Below are positions 53,039 to 64,000 of a DNA stretch of 64,000 bases, in pieces. Positions within the stretch are counted from its first letter, which is position 1. The number at the start of each line of letters is the position of its first letter. Where the stretch lies: assembly GCA_029168955.1 (NCBI GenBank), contig JAPDOI010001152.1, positions 62,001-126,000 of the forward strand, given 5' to 3'. Source of the stretch: Aplectana chamaeleonis. Taxonomy: Eukaryota > Nematoda > Chromadorea > Rhabditida > Cosmocercidae. The translations under genes and the position numbers were made by a program. Below the pieces are notes generated by a model. It was given only the letters and a program-made list of their open reading frames with translations, was not told where the DNA came from and searched no databases.

Positions 53039-53531
53039 TTTAAAGGCAGTGTTCACAATGAAAATCGTTTTTCTGTTTTTCCGCCTATCTTGAAAACGGT
53101 CCCATGCTGAATCCAATGATGTCCCTGAAATCGTACAAGACCTTCTGGGAACGGAGTTATGGTCCCTCAAAGACTGAGCTAAGGAAACATGGTGGACGAG
53201 TTGTTCGAGGCTTGTAATTTCCGTCTTTTTCAGCCGATGTATGCGAGCTGACCTAAGTGAAGAGAGAAGTTGAGAATGAAGGGAAGAACGGGGCCTTGAA
53301 TATAAATCATCGCTCATCTCACGATCTCGAACATTCATTCGTTCTCGTCGGGGGGCGTGTGTTGCGCTTTGGGGTTTGCCTTGCGCTCGTAGTGGCTACT
53401 TCGGGCTCTTTTGGAGCGTTTCCTGGCTTGTTTTCATGCGTTCTTTCCACGTCAATGTTACAGTGAGCCCTTCCACTACCCATTCCTGGAAGAAACTGAA
53501 ACACATTTTTTATCAAGAATACTGCCTTCAA
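53039..53531 (-). mobile_element. TTAA-type MITE, family B copy 3
   Basis: 493 bp from TTAA to TCAA. The left end AGGCAGTGTTCACAATG and right end ATCAAGAATACTGCCT are degraded B termini. The left 270 bp match B1. The right part differs from B1 from about 53355 on. Confidence 0.7.
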
Positions 53532-54291
53532 GAACAACTAGCGAGACCTAGCGAAGTTTTCGCTCAAGAAAACTTTTACGTGCGCCAACTTCCTGTCGCA
53601 GATTAGTTCGTCATAACTGTGTCAACTGATTTCCGTCTACGCAAAAGTTGCTGCCCGCATGGGCTCTCCTAAACATAGCAGACTGCCGGACATTTATAAC
53701 TGTGCGTGGGGGTACGAAAATGTCCGATCAAACCGCAGAACATAAGAAGCCACCGGTAGATCGGTTGCTACCGGCACCAAATTTACGACCTCCGCCGTCC
53801 CTCCTTCCTTTATGTCGCAACCTCTGCCCTTCCTTCCAGTTTGCAAAATTCCCAAGCGATTATTCTCGCTTTATCATTTCTGTCATGATAAGGAAAAACG
53901 CACTCGAATTTTAGGTGCTGTTTCCTGGTTGACCAACACCAGGCCCTTGTTCTCAATAAATGAAATATGCACGTGGGTGTTGATGTTCTATGAAGCAGAT
54001 TTTGATAAGCTCCGACTTTTTACATATATACATCTGGTTTAGGGAAGTTAGTAAATCGAAGTGACTGAGCGGTTGTAATGAGCGACGAACAGAGGTGTGG
54101 AAGAGAAGTTGTTGCTCGCTTCCCCAAATTGGCACTGAAAAGTCTGCTGAGTTCTGCGCCCGTCTCAGAACGAGTCGCACGCTTCTCGAGATATGTGTTC
54201 TCCTACTTTTCTTTGCTACGAAAAGGTTGAGATTTGGCATAGAAAACTTGACAGAATCTCTTTTCTTTGAAATTCTACACTCTTGGTGACG
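53532..54291. other. No gene recognised
   Basis: No supported gene. Frames up to 114 codons lack motifs. Confidence 0.35.
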
Positions 54292-54865
54292 TTGCACACA
54301 CTACCATTGCGGTCCTGCACACTTTCTATGACGTCCTGCACACTCCCGCTGAGGTCCTGCACACTATCGATAACGTCCTGCACACTCCCATTAGTGTCCC
54401 CGCACACTTTCTACGACGTCCTGCACACTCCCGCTGAGGTCCTGCACACTATCGATAACGTCCTGCACACTCCCATTCGGGTCCTGCACACTTTCTATGA
54501 CGCCATGCACACTCCTACTGGTGACATGCGCACTTTCCATGACGTCCTGAACACTGTCAGTTGGGTCCTGTACACTCCCCTTGGGGACCTGCGCACTTTC
54601 TCTGACGTTCTGCAAATTTCCACTGGGGTCGTGCACACTTTCTATGACGTTCTGCACATTCACACTGTGGCCCTGCACACTTTCTATGACGTCCTGCAGA
54701 CTCCCACTGGGGACCTGCGCACTTTCTATGACGTCCTGCACACTCCCATTTGGGTCCTGCACACTTTCTGTGACGTCCTGCACACTCCCACTGGGGTCCT
54801 GCACTTTCTATGACGTCCTGCACACTCCCGCTGAGGTCCTGTACACTATTGCTAACGTCCTGCAC
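54292..54865 (+). repeat. Minisatellite of the 42-bp family, array 4
   Basis: About 13-14 units of CTGCACACTTTCTATGACGT plus CCTGCACACTCCCACTGGGGT plus C. A variant with ATCGATAACGTCC replaces the CTTTCTATGACGTCC half at intervals. Plus- and minus-strand open frames with 14-residue periodicity are by-products. Confidence 0.88.
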
Positions 54866-55144
54866 TCTCCCCGAACCAAGCGATTCTGTACGGCGTCCCA
54901 TCCACTGCTACTGGAAACCTATCGCTTTGATTAGAGCGTAGCCCTTCTAGCGCTAAACAACTCGCAGAAGTTATCATGAGCCACGGCCAAAAGTGCGCCC
55001 ACAGACAAACATAGTTGCCCCGAGGCACGTTAGAGGTGAGTCGGCCTGATTTTTGGTAATCGATATATGTCCCAATCCACCTAAACGTTGGTACCATTTC
55101 ATACAAGTTTTGATCGGCCATTCCTTTGGATCCGCGGGACACAA

Positions 55145-55588
<444 letters not shown>

Positions 55589-55639
55589 CGAGTATAAGGA
55601 TGCCAAATTCCTAACCTTTTTTTGCGAAGCCCAACTTTC

Positions 55640-55762
55640 AGAAATGATCAGTCGGAAATTGATGTGCATGAATCTCCTGCAGAACCGCTCCAGCTCACGC
55701 GGTGGCGAGCTTGTTGCCTAGAAATTCATGCATACTGATCTCCTACCGACCTATTATGAATC
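55640..55762. mobile_element. Foldback element, family J copy 2 (partial)
   Basis: ATTGATGTGCATGAATCTCC and GGAATTCATGC-like sequence AGAAATTCATGCATACTGAT flank a core ACCGCTCCAGCTCACGCGG with GGCGAGC. Same core hairpin as the copies at 14105 and 60600. Confidence 0.55.
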
Positions 55763-55842
55763 TCGTCGGAAGCAGCGTTTTTGACCTGTTTATGATCTCT
55801 TTTGAGTACGAACAATGCCTTGCCTGCGCGAGCAGCATGTCC

Positions 55843-55875
55843 TTTAAAGGCAGCGTTCACGATGATCATCATCGG
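55843..55875 (+). repeat. Left end of a B-type MITE
   Basis: TTAA followed by AGGCAGCGTTCACGATGATC. No matching right end was found before 56200, so the element is truncated or very diverged. Confidence 0.45.
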
Positions 55876-56202
55876 TGAATTCCCGCAGTGAAATGATAGG
55901 CGAGAAGGACCCTAGGCTCAGTGTTGAAAAAACGGTAGAAAACGAGCCAGGAGTGTCAAAATAACGGCTGCGAACAAGCGTTTTGGTGTACATACAAGAA
56001 CCGCCCTGTGCTCCAGATCCTCCCCTTCGATATGAACAAATGAAGACTTAGATTACAGGGATGATCGAGAGTACTCCTCTTCAGTTTAGGTTCAGAACTT
56101 TCTCTTGAAAAAGATATACGCTTCACAAAACATTTTTATCGTTAATCACAACAATTTATAAATGTTTGATACCGTCATGTGCGAATTTTCTTTGAAAGCT
56201 CT

Positions 56203-56854
56203 TTATTCATTTGATCCTAACCTCTTGCGTGCGACGGATTCTTTGATTTCCTTCAGTTTCTCTCTGGTTTTCTTGATTTCCTCTTTAATTTTCTTTCCAG
56301 ATCTCTCCTTCGAAGCCTCCTTTGATCTGCTGCCGATTTTCTCCATGGATGATGAAGTTGTATCACGTGATTGAGTTTTTGAATTGAACATATTGTAAAT
56401 GTCAGATACACTATCGTCTTGCTCCTGGGATTGCGTTTTCAATTTTTTGTGAGATAACTCCTTCGACAATACCGACTCTTTCGTTTTCGTCTTCTTATCG
56501 AACACATGATATATATCTCCAGCATCTTCTTTCTCCTCTGTTTCCGTGTTCTGCGTCTTGACAGTTCGTCGTACGAGACTCTTTTTCTTTTGGGTTTTCC
56601 CCTTTCCTCTTCTCTGTTCTATGTTGGGCTTCTGTCCCGCCTTCTTTGGTTTCATTTCCGACACTTCGCTTACGGTTGATGTACTTGCCTCAGTTCTCAT
56701 AGTGGATTCTTTTTGCTTTTGTATGAACTCTTGCGAACGGGCCATATAATCTTGACGCAACTTTCTTCTAAGCATGTTAATCAACACCAGCTGTATAGTA
56801 AGTGCGATCGTCATTATCACAGTGATGACAAGTAGCCGCAACGTGGTGCGCTCC
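56203..56854 (-). CDS. Terminal exon of a single-pass membrane protein with paired DIYNxF motifs (copy 2)
   Basis: After the acceptor CATTTCAG the exon encodes 216 residues to TGA. It opens ERTTLRLLVITVIM and a membrane segment through about residue 27, then basic LRRKLRQDYMARSQEF. The predicted cytoplasmic tail is rich in Lys, Glu, Ser and Thr. It carries DIYHVFDKKT and DIYNMFNSKT, tyrosines 38 residues apart, each near an LSKE-like or SKT segment, and ends in a Lys/Glu-rich likely helix. It is the paralogue of 21765-22377. Similarity extends past the stop, with AAAGAGCTTTCAAAGAA and CACATGACGGTATCAAA in both 3' UTRs. AATAAA overlaps the stop region. No first exon was found. Family and function are unknown to me. 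Confidence 0.7.
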
Positions 56855-57039
56855 CTGAAATGTTTTCCCTTTGCTCTTTTCACGAGTTTTCACCGATGCA
56901 TGAGATGACATTTAGTCAATTAAGTTACTACAGGAGCGGCGATTCTCACGGATACAAGTAAGACAGGCTACTCATGGAACGACGCGGCAGTAGCGCCCAA
57001 AAGTCCTCGGACCCAAAGTTTTCAGAGAAGCTGCTTCTC

Positions 57040-57825
57040 TACGTACAACACCCGCACTAAGTTTTCCAAAAACGGGGAGCATCTGGGAAACTTGGCGAAA
57101 AAGCGTCCGATGCATGTAACTTTTTTTATGAGGGTATTTATCAAATTCTGGAAATGCTATCATACTTACTGATCAAATTGCTACCTAATTATGTGACTTG
57201 TGAGCCGAAGTTCCCTAAAATCACATTGTATTCGAAGGAAAAAGTCTTTTCAATCGTTTCTCAAAAACGTCGCGGCTAAGTGGGGCAAAACTTCGAGCAG
57301 TATTTGTACAAGTAATGAAAGAGCCATCTGTATCCTTTCCTCATAAATTAGGTGCAGGTGGGAGAATCTCAGCGTTTGTGTAGGTTGGATTTTGGAAATC
57401 CTTCATTAAACAGAGAACTACCTGAAATGTCGGAGTTTTGTTGCGAAAACCTTGGAGTTTCAAATGAAGGACTTCAAAAATTCAACCAATGTAGACCTTG
57501 AAATTCTCACACATGCATCTAATTTATGGAGATAGCATACAGATGCTCTTCCATTACTTGTAGAGATACTTCTAAAAGTTTATATGCGCGACGTTTTTGA
57601 AAAACGATTGCAGAAACTATTTCCCTAAAAACAAGGCGATTTTAGGGAGCTTCGGCCCACAAATCACATAATTAGGTAGCAATTTGTTCTGTGAATATGA
57701 TAGCGTTTTCAGAATTCAAAAAAGACGTCATTTACAAATGTTACAGGGAACGGACGCTTTTTTGCCAAGTTTGCCAGATGCTCCCCGTTTTCACAAAACT
57801 TAGCGTGGGGACTTTTCTATGCTTT
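57040..57825. mobile_element. Large palindromic element (W)
   Basis: Arms of about 380 bp inverted about a centre near 57430. Matching pairs include CTACCTAATTATGTGACTTG with CAAATCACATAATTAGGTAG, and CCCCGTTTTCACAAAACTTA with its diverged partner near 57058. Arm identity is lower than in U or C2, so it is older. Non-coding. Confidence 0.7.
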
Positions 57826-57899
57826 ATGGCATCACAAACCACACCTGTAATATACTCTAAGCTGGGCTTCAAATGCAGAGGTTCTTCTCAAATATTGGG

Positions 57900-58797
57900 T
57901 TAGATAATAAGTTCGTTCGGTTTTTTTTTCAAAGAGCCTTATTTGAACAAAAAACAATATTTATAACAATAAATTGATCAACTATGCATTTGGACGCTAC
58001 TGTTTAGGACCTCCTTCCACCTCTCGACCAATTGTTGATGCCGTTTTACGAAAAATCGCTCGGTCTGGTGTCGAAGAAGTTGTTGAGCCAATTTTTGAGG
58101 TGCACTTCACCGTCGGAGGTAACACCCCTCATTTGATTCGGCATGAAGCGTAGAAGGAGATGTTCGGTTGGCGCAAGGTCCGAAGAGTACAGTGGATGCT
58201 GAGGAACCTCCAATTCGAGCTCATGGAGTGCGGCTTTGACGACTTGTGCAACATGGGGTCTGGCGTTGCCGTGGAGCAAGATGACTTGGCCTTGTTGATC
58301 AGATTTTTTTTTCAGTCGTATAGCCTCAATTACGCCGCGCACTTTGGCAGTCTAGAGCTCCTTGTCCACCGATGTGTTCCATTCCAGCATTTCCCAGTGT
58401 ATCGTGCCTCCCCAGTCCCACCAAATGCAGATCATGGTATTTTTCGACTGGAGATCTTGCTTGACTCTGGTCTTCGGCTTTTCTCCTGAAGCCACCCACT
58501 CCTTTATTTGCTTTATATTGACGTACAGACACCTTCTCCCATGACCATTCGGTACAAAGCGCTGTTTATGACCGCGTGCTGCTCGATGGCGGACGAGGTG
58601 TTAAGAAGCGATTTGAAGGGTATTCAATTTCCGAGCCCCGTAAAATAGGAAAAAGATAAAGCTATTCGAAAAAACAAATAACACAGTTTTGTAGAGCAGA
58701 AAAACCATTTTCTAATGAATACAAACACTTTGCTAAACGAACAGAGAAATCATTCACTTAAAGCTCTAAAAAAACCGAACGAACTTATTCCCCAACA
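57900..58797 (-). mobile_element. Internally deleted mariner transposon, copy 2
   Basis: The terminal inverted repeats AATAAGTTCGTTCGGTTTTT (left) and the complement of AAAACCGAACGAACTTATTC (right) bound a 0.9-kb element on the minus strand. The N-terminal DNA-binding half of the transposase is missing, so it is shorter than a normal 1.3-kb mariner. Confidence 0.82.
57985..58556 (-). pseudogene. Mariner transposase catalytic half, inactive
   Basis: Reading the minus strand: RFVPNGHGRRCLYVNIKQ, KEWVASGEKPKTRV, MICIWWDWGGTIHWEML, then LLHGNARPHVAQVV and YSSDLAPTEHLLLRFM, and RGVTSDGEVHLKNWLNNFFD with ERWKEVL near the end. Frameshifts lie near 58340-58360 and 58050. The catalytic Asp of HDNARPH is Gly (HGNARPH). 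The next one, 34 residues on, is Glu (APTEH). It belongs to a different mariner lineage from the copy at 880-2319, and both catalytic changes make it non-functional. Confidence 0.85.
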
Positions 58798-58945
58798 TAA
58801 TAAAAAAGGGTTTTGCTGTAATATGACAAATTTAGCCTCTCCTCAAAACATGGTTGAAATTCGAAACCTTTAACATGCGTCTGCAGTTGCATGGTCTTTA
58901 GAAACCCTTGAGTGTCACTGCGACAACTCAGACAGTCGTGGGTAG

Positions 58946-59070
58946 CAGGGGTGTGCGTTAATGAAAATTACTTTTTTCGTTAAGCGTTAATCGTTAATTT
59001 TCGGAAAAATCGCGTTAACCCGTTAATGCGTTAACACGTTAAATTTGCATTTCGTTAAACCATTAAAAAG
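58946..59070 (+). repeat. hAT-like terminus with GTTAA-rich subterminal repeat
   Basis: CAGGGGTGTGCGTTAATG has the CAGGG start of hAT ends, followed by repeated CGTTAA words (CGTTAAGCGTTAATCGTTAA and others). The word CGTTAAGCGTTAATCG recurs at about 61164-61185. No opposite terminus or target duplication was found. Confidence 0.45.
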
Positions 59071-59516
59071 AAAAACATTACTACGTCAAAAGTCAATAAA
59101 TTATCAGATATCCCATATCAATCGGTGCCATAGAGTTCAGTGCGGGATAGGGCCCTACAAGGGGCTTTGAGCTTCGGAGATGTCTGATCTTCGGAGGGAG
59201 ACCCAATGGACAATTGTGTATGTGAGTGAAAACCGCTCGGAGCAGTTTTTCACATGGGATTCAACTATGCGATTTGACTGAAATGCTGTTTGAACTTAGT
59301 TGTGAGTGACGGTGTTCAATTAAAAAGCTTAGGGTGAAGTTATCGTGAAGGTGTTCCCAAAAGGATAGACAAGACCTATGAAACCTCAATGTGAAGTGCT
59401 TGAAGCAGTTTGCCTACTTAATGCTGAATGATTTCTGCGAAAGATTTTTATGAGTCAGTAGAGTTGATATTTGAGTTGAGCGTGGTCGATTTACGCTGTA
59501 CAAAAAATTTCCTCGT
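59071..59516. other. No gene recognised
   Basis: No supported feature in this stretch. Confidence 0.4.
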
Positions 59517-61929
59517 TTAAAGGCACAGTCCAACCTCAGAGGTAATTTTTGATATTTTGGTCCTGTCGCCGTCTATAGCAACCCTGCCAAGCGCGAAATC
59601 TTAGTTCGCTCAAATAAGCGAGAAAAAGCTAGGAAAAAGTCGGCCACGCCCCCTTGAAAGAAAAAATGGGCGACGCCCACGGGCAGGTTTCCGACCTCAA
59701 TAGGGAAGAGACGCGCGAATGATTGTGTTCAAAATCTATGTTCTTCCTTTTGTTACTACTTTTACTTTTGTAACTAAGAGTGACTGGAGAAGTATATTTG
59801 AGTCCAGCGTGGCTGATTTAATCGATGCTGAGTTTCGGCGTCTAAAATGAACGCCGAAAACCGCTACACTGATAGAGGAAGAAGACAAAAAACATCCTAG
59901 TTCACGAATCTAAACTAGGGTTTTAAAACTGCAGTAACTTAAGTTTTAGATGAGGTACCTGGGAAAAAATCCTAGCTTTAGGAAACTACACTCTGTACCC
60001 TACCGTTTGGAGCCTACGGCACCTTTGGAGTGTGCCCTTTGCGAAAATTTTCCTGGTGTGGGTTCTGCGTGATTATTCGCGTTTTCTCAGTACTTACTTT
60101 GTCAGATGTGGACCCACAGTGCATTTTAGAGAAGAACCTACAACAGGTTAATGTTTTTAAAAGGCTCTCTCCGAATTTGCAGAAGGTTGCAGACGGTAGA
60201 GTATAAAGTCTTGTTTCTCAAAGCCAGGATTTTTCCAAATAACTCATTTACTACTTAACTTTCTCACAATCAGACGGTGAAATTTTGTACGCAGAGTAAA
60301 TCAGCGACGCTTAACTCAAATATCCTGCTCTCGTGACTCATAGTTTTCAAAATGTCGATTTCCGGCGGGACCACACCTGAGAAAGTGTGAGCCCATGCAC
60401 TGTAGCAGTGTTCACCCTTCATCCTAGACGGTGAAAGTGTATACAAAGGGTGAATAGACCCTGCTTGACTCAAATATCCTGCTATCGTCCGTACTTTGTA
60501 TAACTATGAACTTCGAGCGGGATCGAACTCCCTTCTCCTCAAACATTCGCATTTTTTTACACAGCACAGACTGTAACCAGCTGTAACGTAGTGCACCAAA
60601 AGTTGCACATCAAATTACCAATGAAGAGCTGTTGGTCAAAGATTGATGCGCTTGAAACTCGCGGCAGCACAACCGCTCTCGCTCAATCGGTGGCGAGCGT
60701 TTTGCATAGGAATTCATGCATATTGATCTTCTGACGACCTCTTCTCATTGATAAGTAGGTACATGTACGAAATTTGCTGGACTGCACTATACATACACTT
60801 TTGCACTTGCTCCTCTCTACATAAATGCGATGGGCGCTGTTCTTCCTTGCAAACATCCGTACTTTTTTCGCATAGCACTATGTAGCTTCACCAATTCAAT
60901 ACGACAAGAGTAATTTAACTGCAATCAAACACTAGAGGCACACCTGCTACATAAACACTGTTTGAACACATTAGCTCTAGGTGGGGAGGGGGGGGGCAGA
61001 TCATGGTCAAAACTTGACCTTCTCACGCTCCTGGGGAGGGGTTCTGAGCGAAATTGACATTGGAGTGGGGGTTTGAGCAAAACGGGCCGACCCGCACTTC
61101 GTGCAGTAACCTGGTGCCATAATTCTACGAAAATTGACGAATTATAAATTAACGTTACTTTTTCGTTAAGCGTTAATCGTTAATTTTCGAGAATATATGC
61201 AGTTACTATACTCTATGCAGTTACTGCTAACAGCAGAAACTGCTGTCAACGACGTGTAGATCTCCAGTATACGTTGGCAGCATATGCTACTGCTAGGAGC
61301 AGCTTCTGCTGATAATGAGAGGTTGTATCCGATGTTTGCTCTGGAGTAAAACCCCTATTGTGCCGAGGTACTACCCCCCAACTGTCTGAGATATCAAATG
61401 GTCCTCATAAAAGTCAAAAAAAGACCAGACAATTTGTCTTATATTTATCTCTCTCAATTTACGCTCCGCAGACCCTCCTGAAGACACACTGCACTCTCAG
61501 ATATGAATTTTGTAATTTTCATTCAATTCTGTTGTAGACCCCTATTGAATTACACTTACCGAAAACAAGATCCCAAGAACAAGAACAAAATCTCAAAACA
61601 AGATTGTATAAGCCAGAGATGATAGACCACCACAAATCAAACACGAGAGGCATTTCACTTCTTTTAAGGAGATTCTCGCGATTTCTTCAATGCCAAATCA
61701 TAACACTTTTATAGCGAAGCAAAGCAGTTACAAATTTCATTTTATTTTAGCAAAGGTTCCCTTTGAGAAAAAATGCAAAAAGGTCGTTTATGATCTTCCG
61801 GTCGTTATCTTCCGTAATCTACTGGAAACTTGAAGAAGGACTTCATAATTGTGTTCAGCGCCCCAAATAACACTCACGGTGGGCGGACTATTACCCAAAT
61901 TTCACCCCTGAGGTTGGATTGTGCCTTTC
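59517..61929 (+). mobile_element. A-prime TTAA-type element, possibly a 2.4-kb long member
   Basis: The left edge TTAA and AGGCACAGTCCAACCTCAG at 59517 and the right end CTGAGGTTGGATTGTGCCT at 61907-61925 (then TTCA) are an inverted pair. The left 240 bp match the A-prime fragment at 19436. If both ends belong together the unit is 2.4 kb, five times the usual length. No transposase was recognised inside; it holds a J copy (60600). The rest, 59758-60599 and 60766-61879, shows no gene. Confidence 0.4.
60600..60765. mobile_element. Foldback element, family J copy 3
   Basis: Core ACCGCTCTCGCTCAATCGG with TGGCGAGCG, flanked by AGATTGATGCGCTTGAAACT and AGGAATTCATGCATATTGAT. Same layout as 14105-14288. 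Confidence 0.6.
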
Positions 61930-64000
61930 AGAAGCGACCTCCGTACTTCCAGTGGGGTCCCATGCACTTATCAAAGCGTCCTGCGCACTCCCACTTGGGT
62001 CCCGCACACTTTCTGCGGCGTCCTGTGCACCTCCACTTGGGTTCCGCGCACTTTCTACGGCGTCCATCGCACTCCCATATGGGTCCCGCACACTTTCTAC
62101 GGCGTCCGGCGCACTCCCTTATGAGTCCCACACACTTTCTACGGCGTCCGGCGCACTCCCATATGGGTCCCGCACACTACCTACGGTGTCCGGCGCACTC
62201 ACCAATGGGTGCCACACACTTTCTACGGCATCCGGAGCACACCCATGTGGGTCCCGCACCTTTCTCTACGGCGTCCGGCGCACTCCCATATGGGTCCCAC
62301 ACACTTCCTACGGCGTCCGGCGCACTCCCATATGGGTTCCACACACCTTATACGGCGTCCGGCGCACTCCCAAATGGGTTCCGCACACTTTCTACGGTGT
62401 CCTTCGCACTCCCAAATGGGTCCCACACACTTTCTACGGCGTCCGGCGCACTCCCATATTGGTCCCGCACACTTTCTACGGCGTCCGGCGCACTCCCATA
62501 TGGGTCCCACACACTTCCTACGGCGTCCGGCGCACTCCCATATGAGCTCCACACATTTTCTACGGCATCCTTCGCACTCCCAAATGGGTCCCACACACTT
62601 TCTCGGCGTCCGGCGCACTCCCCTATAGGTCCCGCGCACTTCCTACGGCATCCGGCGCACTCCCATATGGGTTCCACACATTTTCTACGGCATCCTTCGC
62701 ACTCCCAAATGGGTCCCACACACTTTCTCGGCGTCCGGCGCACTCCCCTATGGGTCCCGCGCACTTTCTACGGCGTCCGGCGCACTCCCATATGGGTCCC
62801 ACACACTTACTACGGCGTCCATCGCACTCCCATATGGGTCCCGCACATTTTCTACGGCGTCCGGCGCACTCCCCAATGGGTCCCACACACTTTCTACGGC
62901 GTCCGGCGCACTCCCATGTGGGTCCCGCAAACTTTCTACGGCGTCCGGCGCACTCCCCAATGGGTCTCACACACTTTTTACGGCGTCCGGCGCACTCCCA
63001 TATGGGTCCCGCACACTTTATACGGCGTCCGGCGCACTCCCATAAGGGTCCCACACACTTTCTACGGCGTCCGGCGCACTTCTACATGGGTCCCACACAC
63101 TTTCTACGGCGTCCGGCGCACTCCCATATGGGTCCCACACACTTTTTACGGCGTCCGGCGCACTTCTGCTTGGGTTCCGCGCACTTTCTACGGCGTCCGG
63201 CGCACTCCCATATGGGTCCCACACACTTCCTACGGCGTCCGGCGCACTCATGAATGGGTGCCACACACTTTCTACGGCATCCGGAGCACTCCCATGTGGG
63301 TCCCCCACCTTTCTCTACGGCGTCCGGCGCACTCCCATATGGGTCCCACACACTTCCTACGGCGTCCGGCGCACTCCCATATGGGTTCCACACACTTTAT
63401 ACGGCGTCCGGCGCACTCCCAAATGGGTTCCGCACACTTTCTACGGCGTCCTTCGCACTCCCAAATGGGTCCCACACACTTTCTACGGCGTCCGGCGCAC
63501 TCCCATATTGGTCCCGCACACTTTCTACGGCGTCCGGCGCACTCCCATATGGGTCCCACACACTTCCTACGGCGTCCGGCGCACTCCCATATGGGTTCCA
63601 CACATTTTCTACGGCATCCTTCGCACTCCCAAATGGGTCCCACACACTTTCTCGGCGTCCGGCGCACTCCCCTATGGGTCCCGCGCACTTTCTACGGCGT
63701 CCGGCGCACTCCCATATGGGTCCCACACACTTTCTACGGCGTCCATCGCGCTCCCATATGGGTCCCGCACATTTTCTACGGCATCCGGCGCACTCCCCAA
63801 TGGGTCCCACACACTTTCTACGACGTCCGGCGCACTCCCATGTGGGTCCCGCAAACTTTCTACGGCGTCCGGCGCACTCCCAATGGGTCTCACACACTTT
63901 TTACGGCGTCCGCCGCCCTCCCATATGGGTCCCGCACACTTTCTACGGCGTCCGGCGCACTCCCATAAGGGTCCCACACACTTTCTACGGCGTTCGGCGC
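61930..64000 (+). repeat. Minisatellite of the 42-bp family, array 5 (runs off the window)
   Basis: About 49 units of CGCACACTTTCTACGGCGTC plus CGGCGCACTCCCATATGGGTC plus C. Most units are 42 bp, with some of 41, 43 or other lengths. A block of many units near 62200-62700 recurs near 63240-63700 with the same variants in order, so part of the array was duplicated as a block. The array begins right after a family A-type terminus. A 712-codon plus-strand frame crosses it but passes through all three phases of the unit, so I do not call a gene. Confidence 0.93.

Noticed and set aside
60490..60560. tRNA-like word GGAGTTCGATCCCGC on the minus strand
   Set aside because: The T-arm pairing does not fit a seven-base loop, and no acceptor, D-arm or anticodon arm could be placed.
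61830..63968. 712-residue open frame on the plus strand
   Set aside because: It is the 42-bp minisatellite read through; it passes through all three phases of the unit, and other frames on both strands are also open.

Overview
The window looks like nuclear DNA of a nematode, most likely a repeat-rich parasitic one; calling it strongylid or hookworm-like is inference only. The main evidence is an exact nematode SL1 spliced-leader sequence (40781-40802). Supporting signs are spliced exons with TTTCAG-type acceptors, and mariner, RTE, CR1/Jockey and Penelope-like elements of the kinds found in nematodes. No bacterial operon, phage, CRISPR, rRNA or convincing tRNA was seen. Host genes are sparse. 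I can support two paralogous membrane-protein exons (minus strand, 21765-22377 and 56203-56854), one Thr-rich mucin-like terminal exon (minus, 25869-26335) and one candidate small secreted protein (minus, 15368-15670).

Most of the rest is transposon debris, much of it nested. 1-9 kb: a dead mariner carrying a TTAA-flanked MITE, a GC-rich inverted-repeat element, an SL1-like sequence, and a Penelope 3' end duplicated as a 430-bp inverted repeat. 9-16 kb: chains of MITEs joined through single shared TTAA sites, then several palindromic elements. 17-21.5 kb: a 22-bp satellite with TGACGTCA sites, and MITEs inside MITEs. 21.5-30 kb: the first membrane-protein exon, the mucin exon, more MITEs and a 1.8-kb palindrome. 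30-38 kb: more MITE pairs, and a palindromic element holding a hAT-type element (exact 8-bp target duplication) that itself holds a Jockey-like fragment. 39-49 kb: an RTE retrotransposon split by a nearly complete CR1-type element that begins with SL1 and by a foldback MITE; the RTE is cut off by a 42-bp minisatellite and followed by a Penelope element. 49-64 kb: large palindromes, related 42-bp minisatellite arrays (one running off the window end), a 430-bp CA repeat, the second membrane-protein exon and a second dead mariner.

There is no pathway-like gene set. The biology here is the behaviour of mobile DNA. TTAA-targeting MITEs share ends, exchange bodies and insert into one another's termini. 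One retrotransposon appears to have been reverse-transcribed from a trans-spliced RNA. Penelope copies carry a hammerhead-ribozyme-like motif whose stem covaries between copies. One 42-bp minisatellite family recurs in five arrays in both orientations. All repeat family letters (A, B, C and so on) are labels made up for this window.
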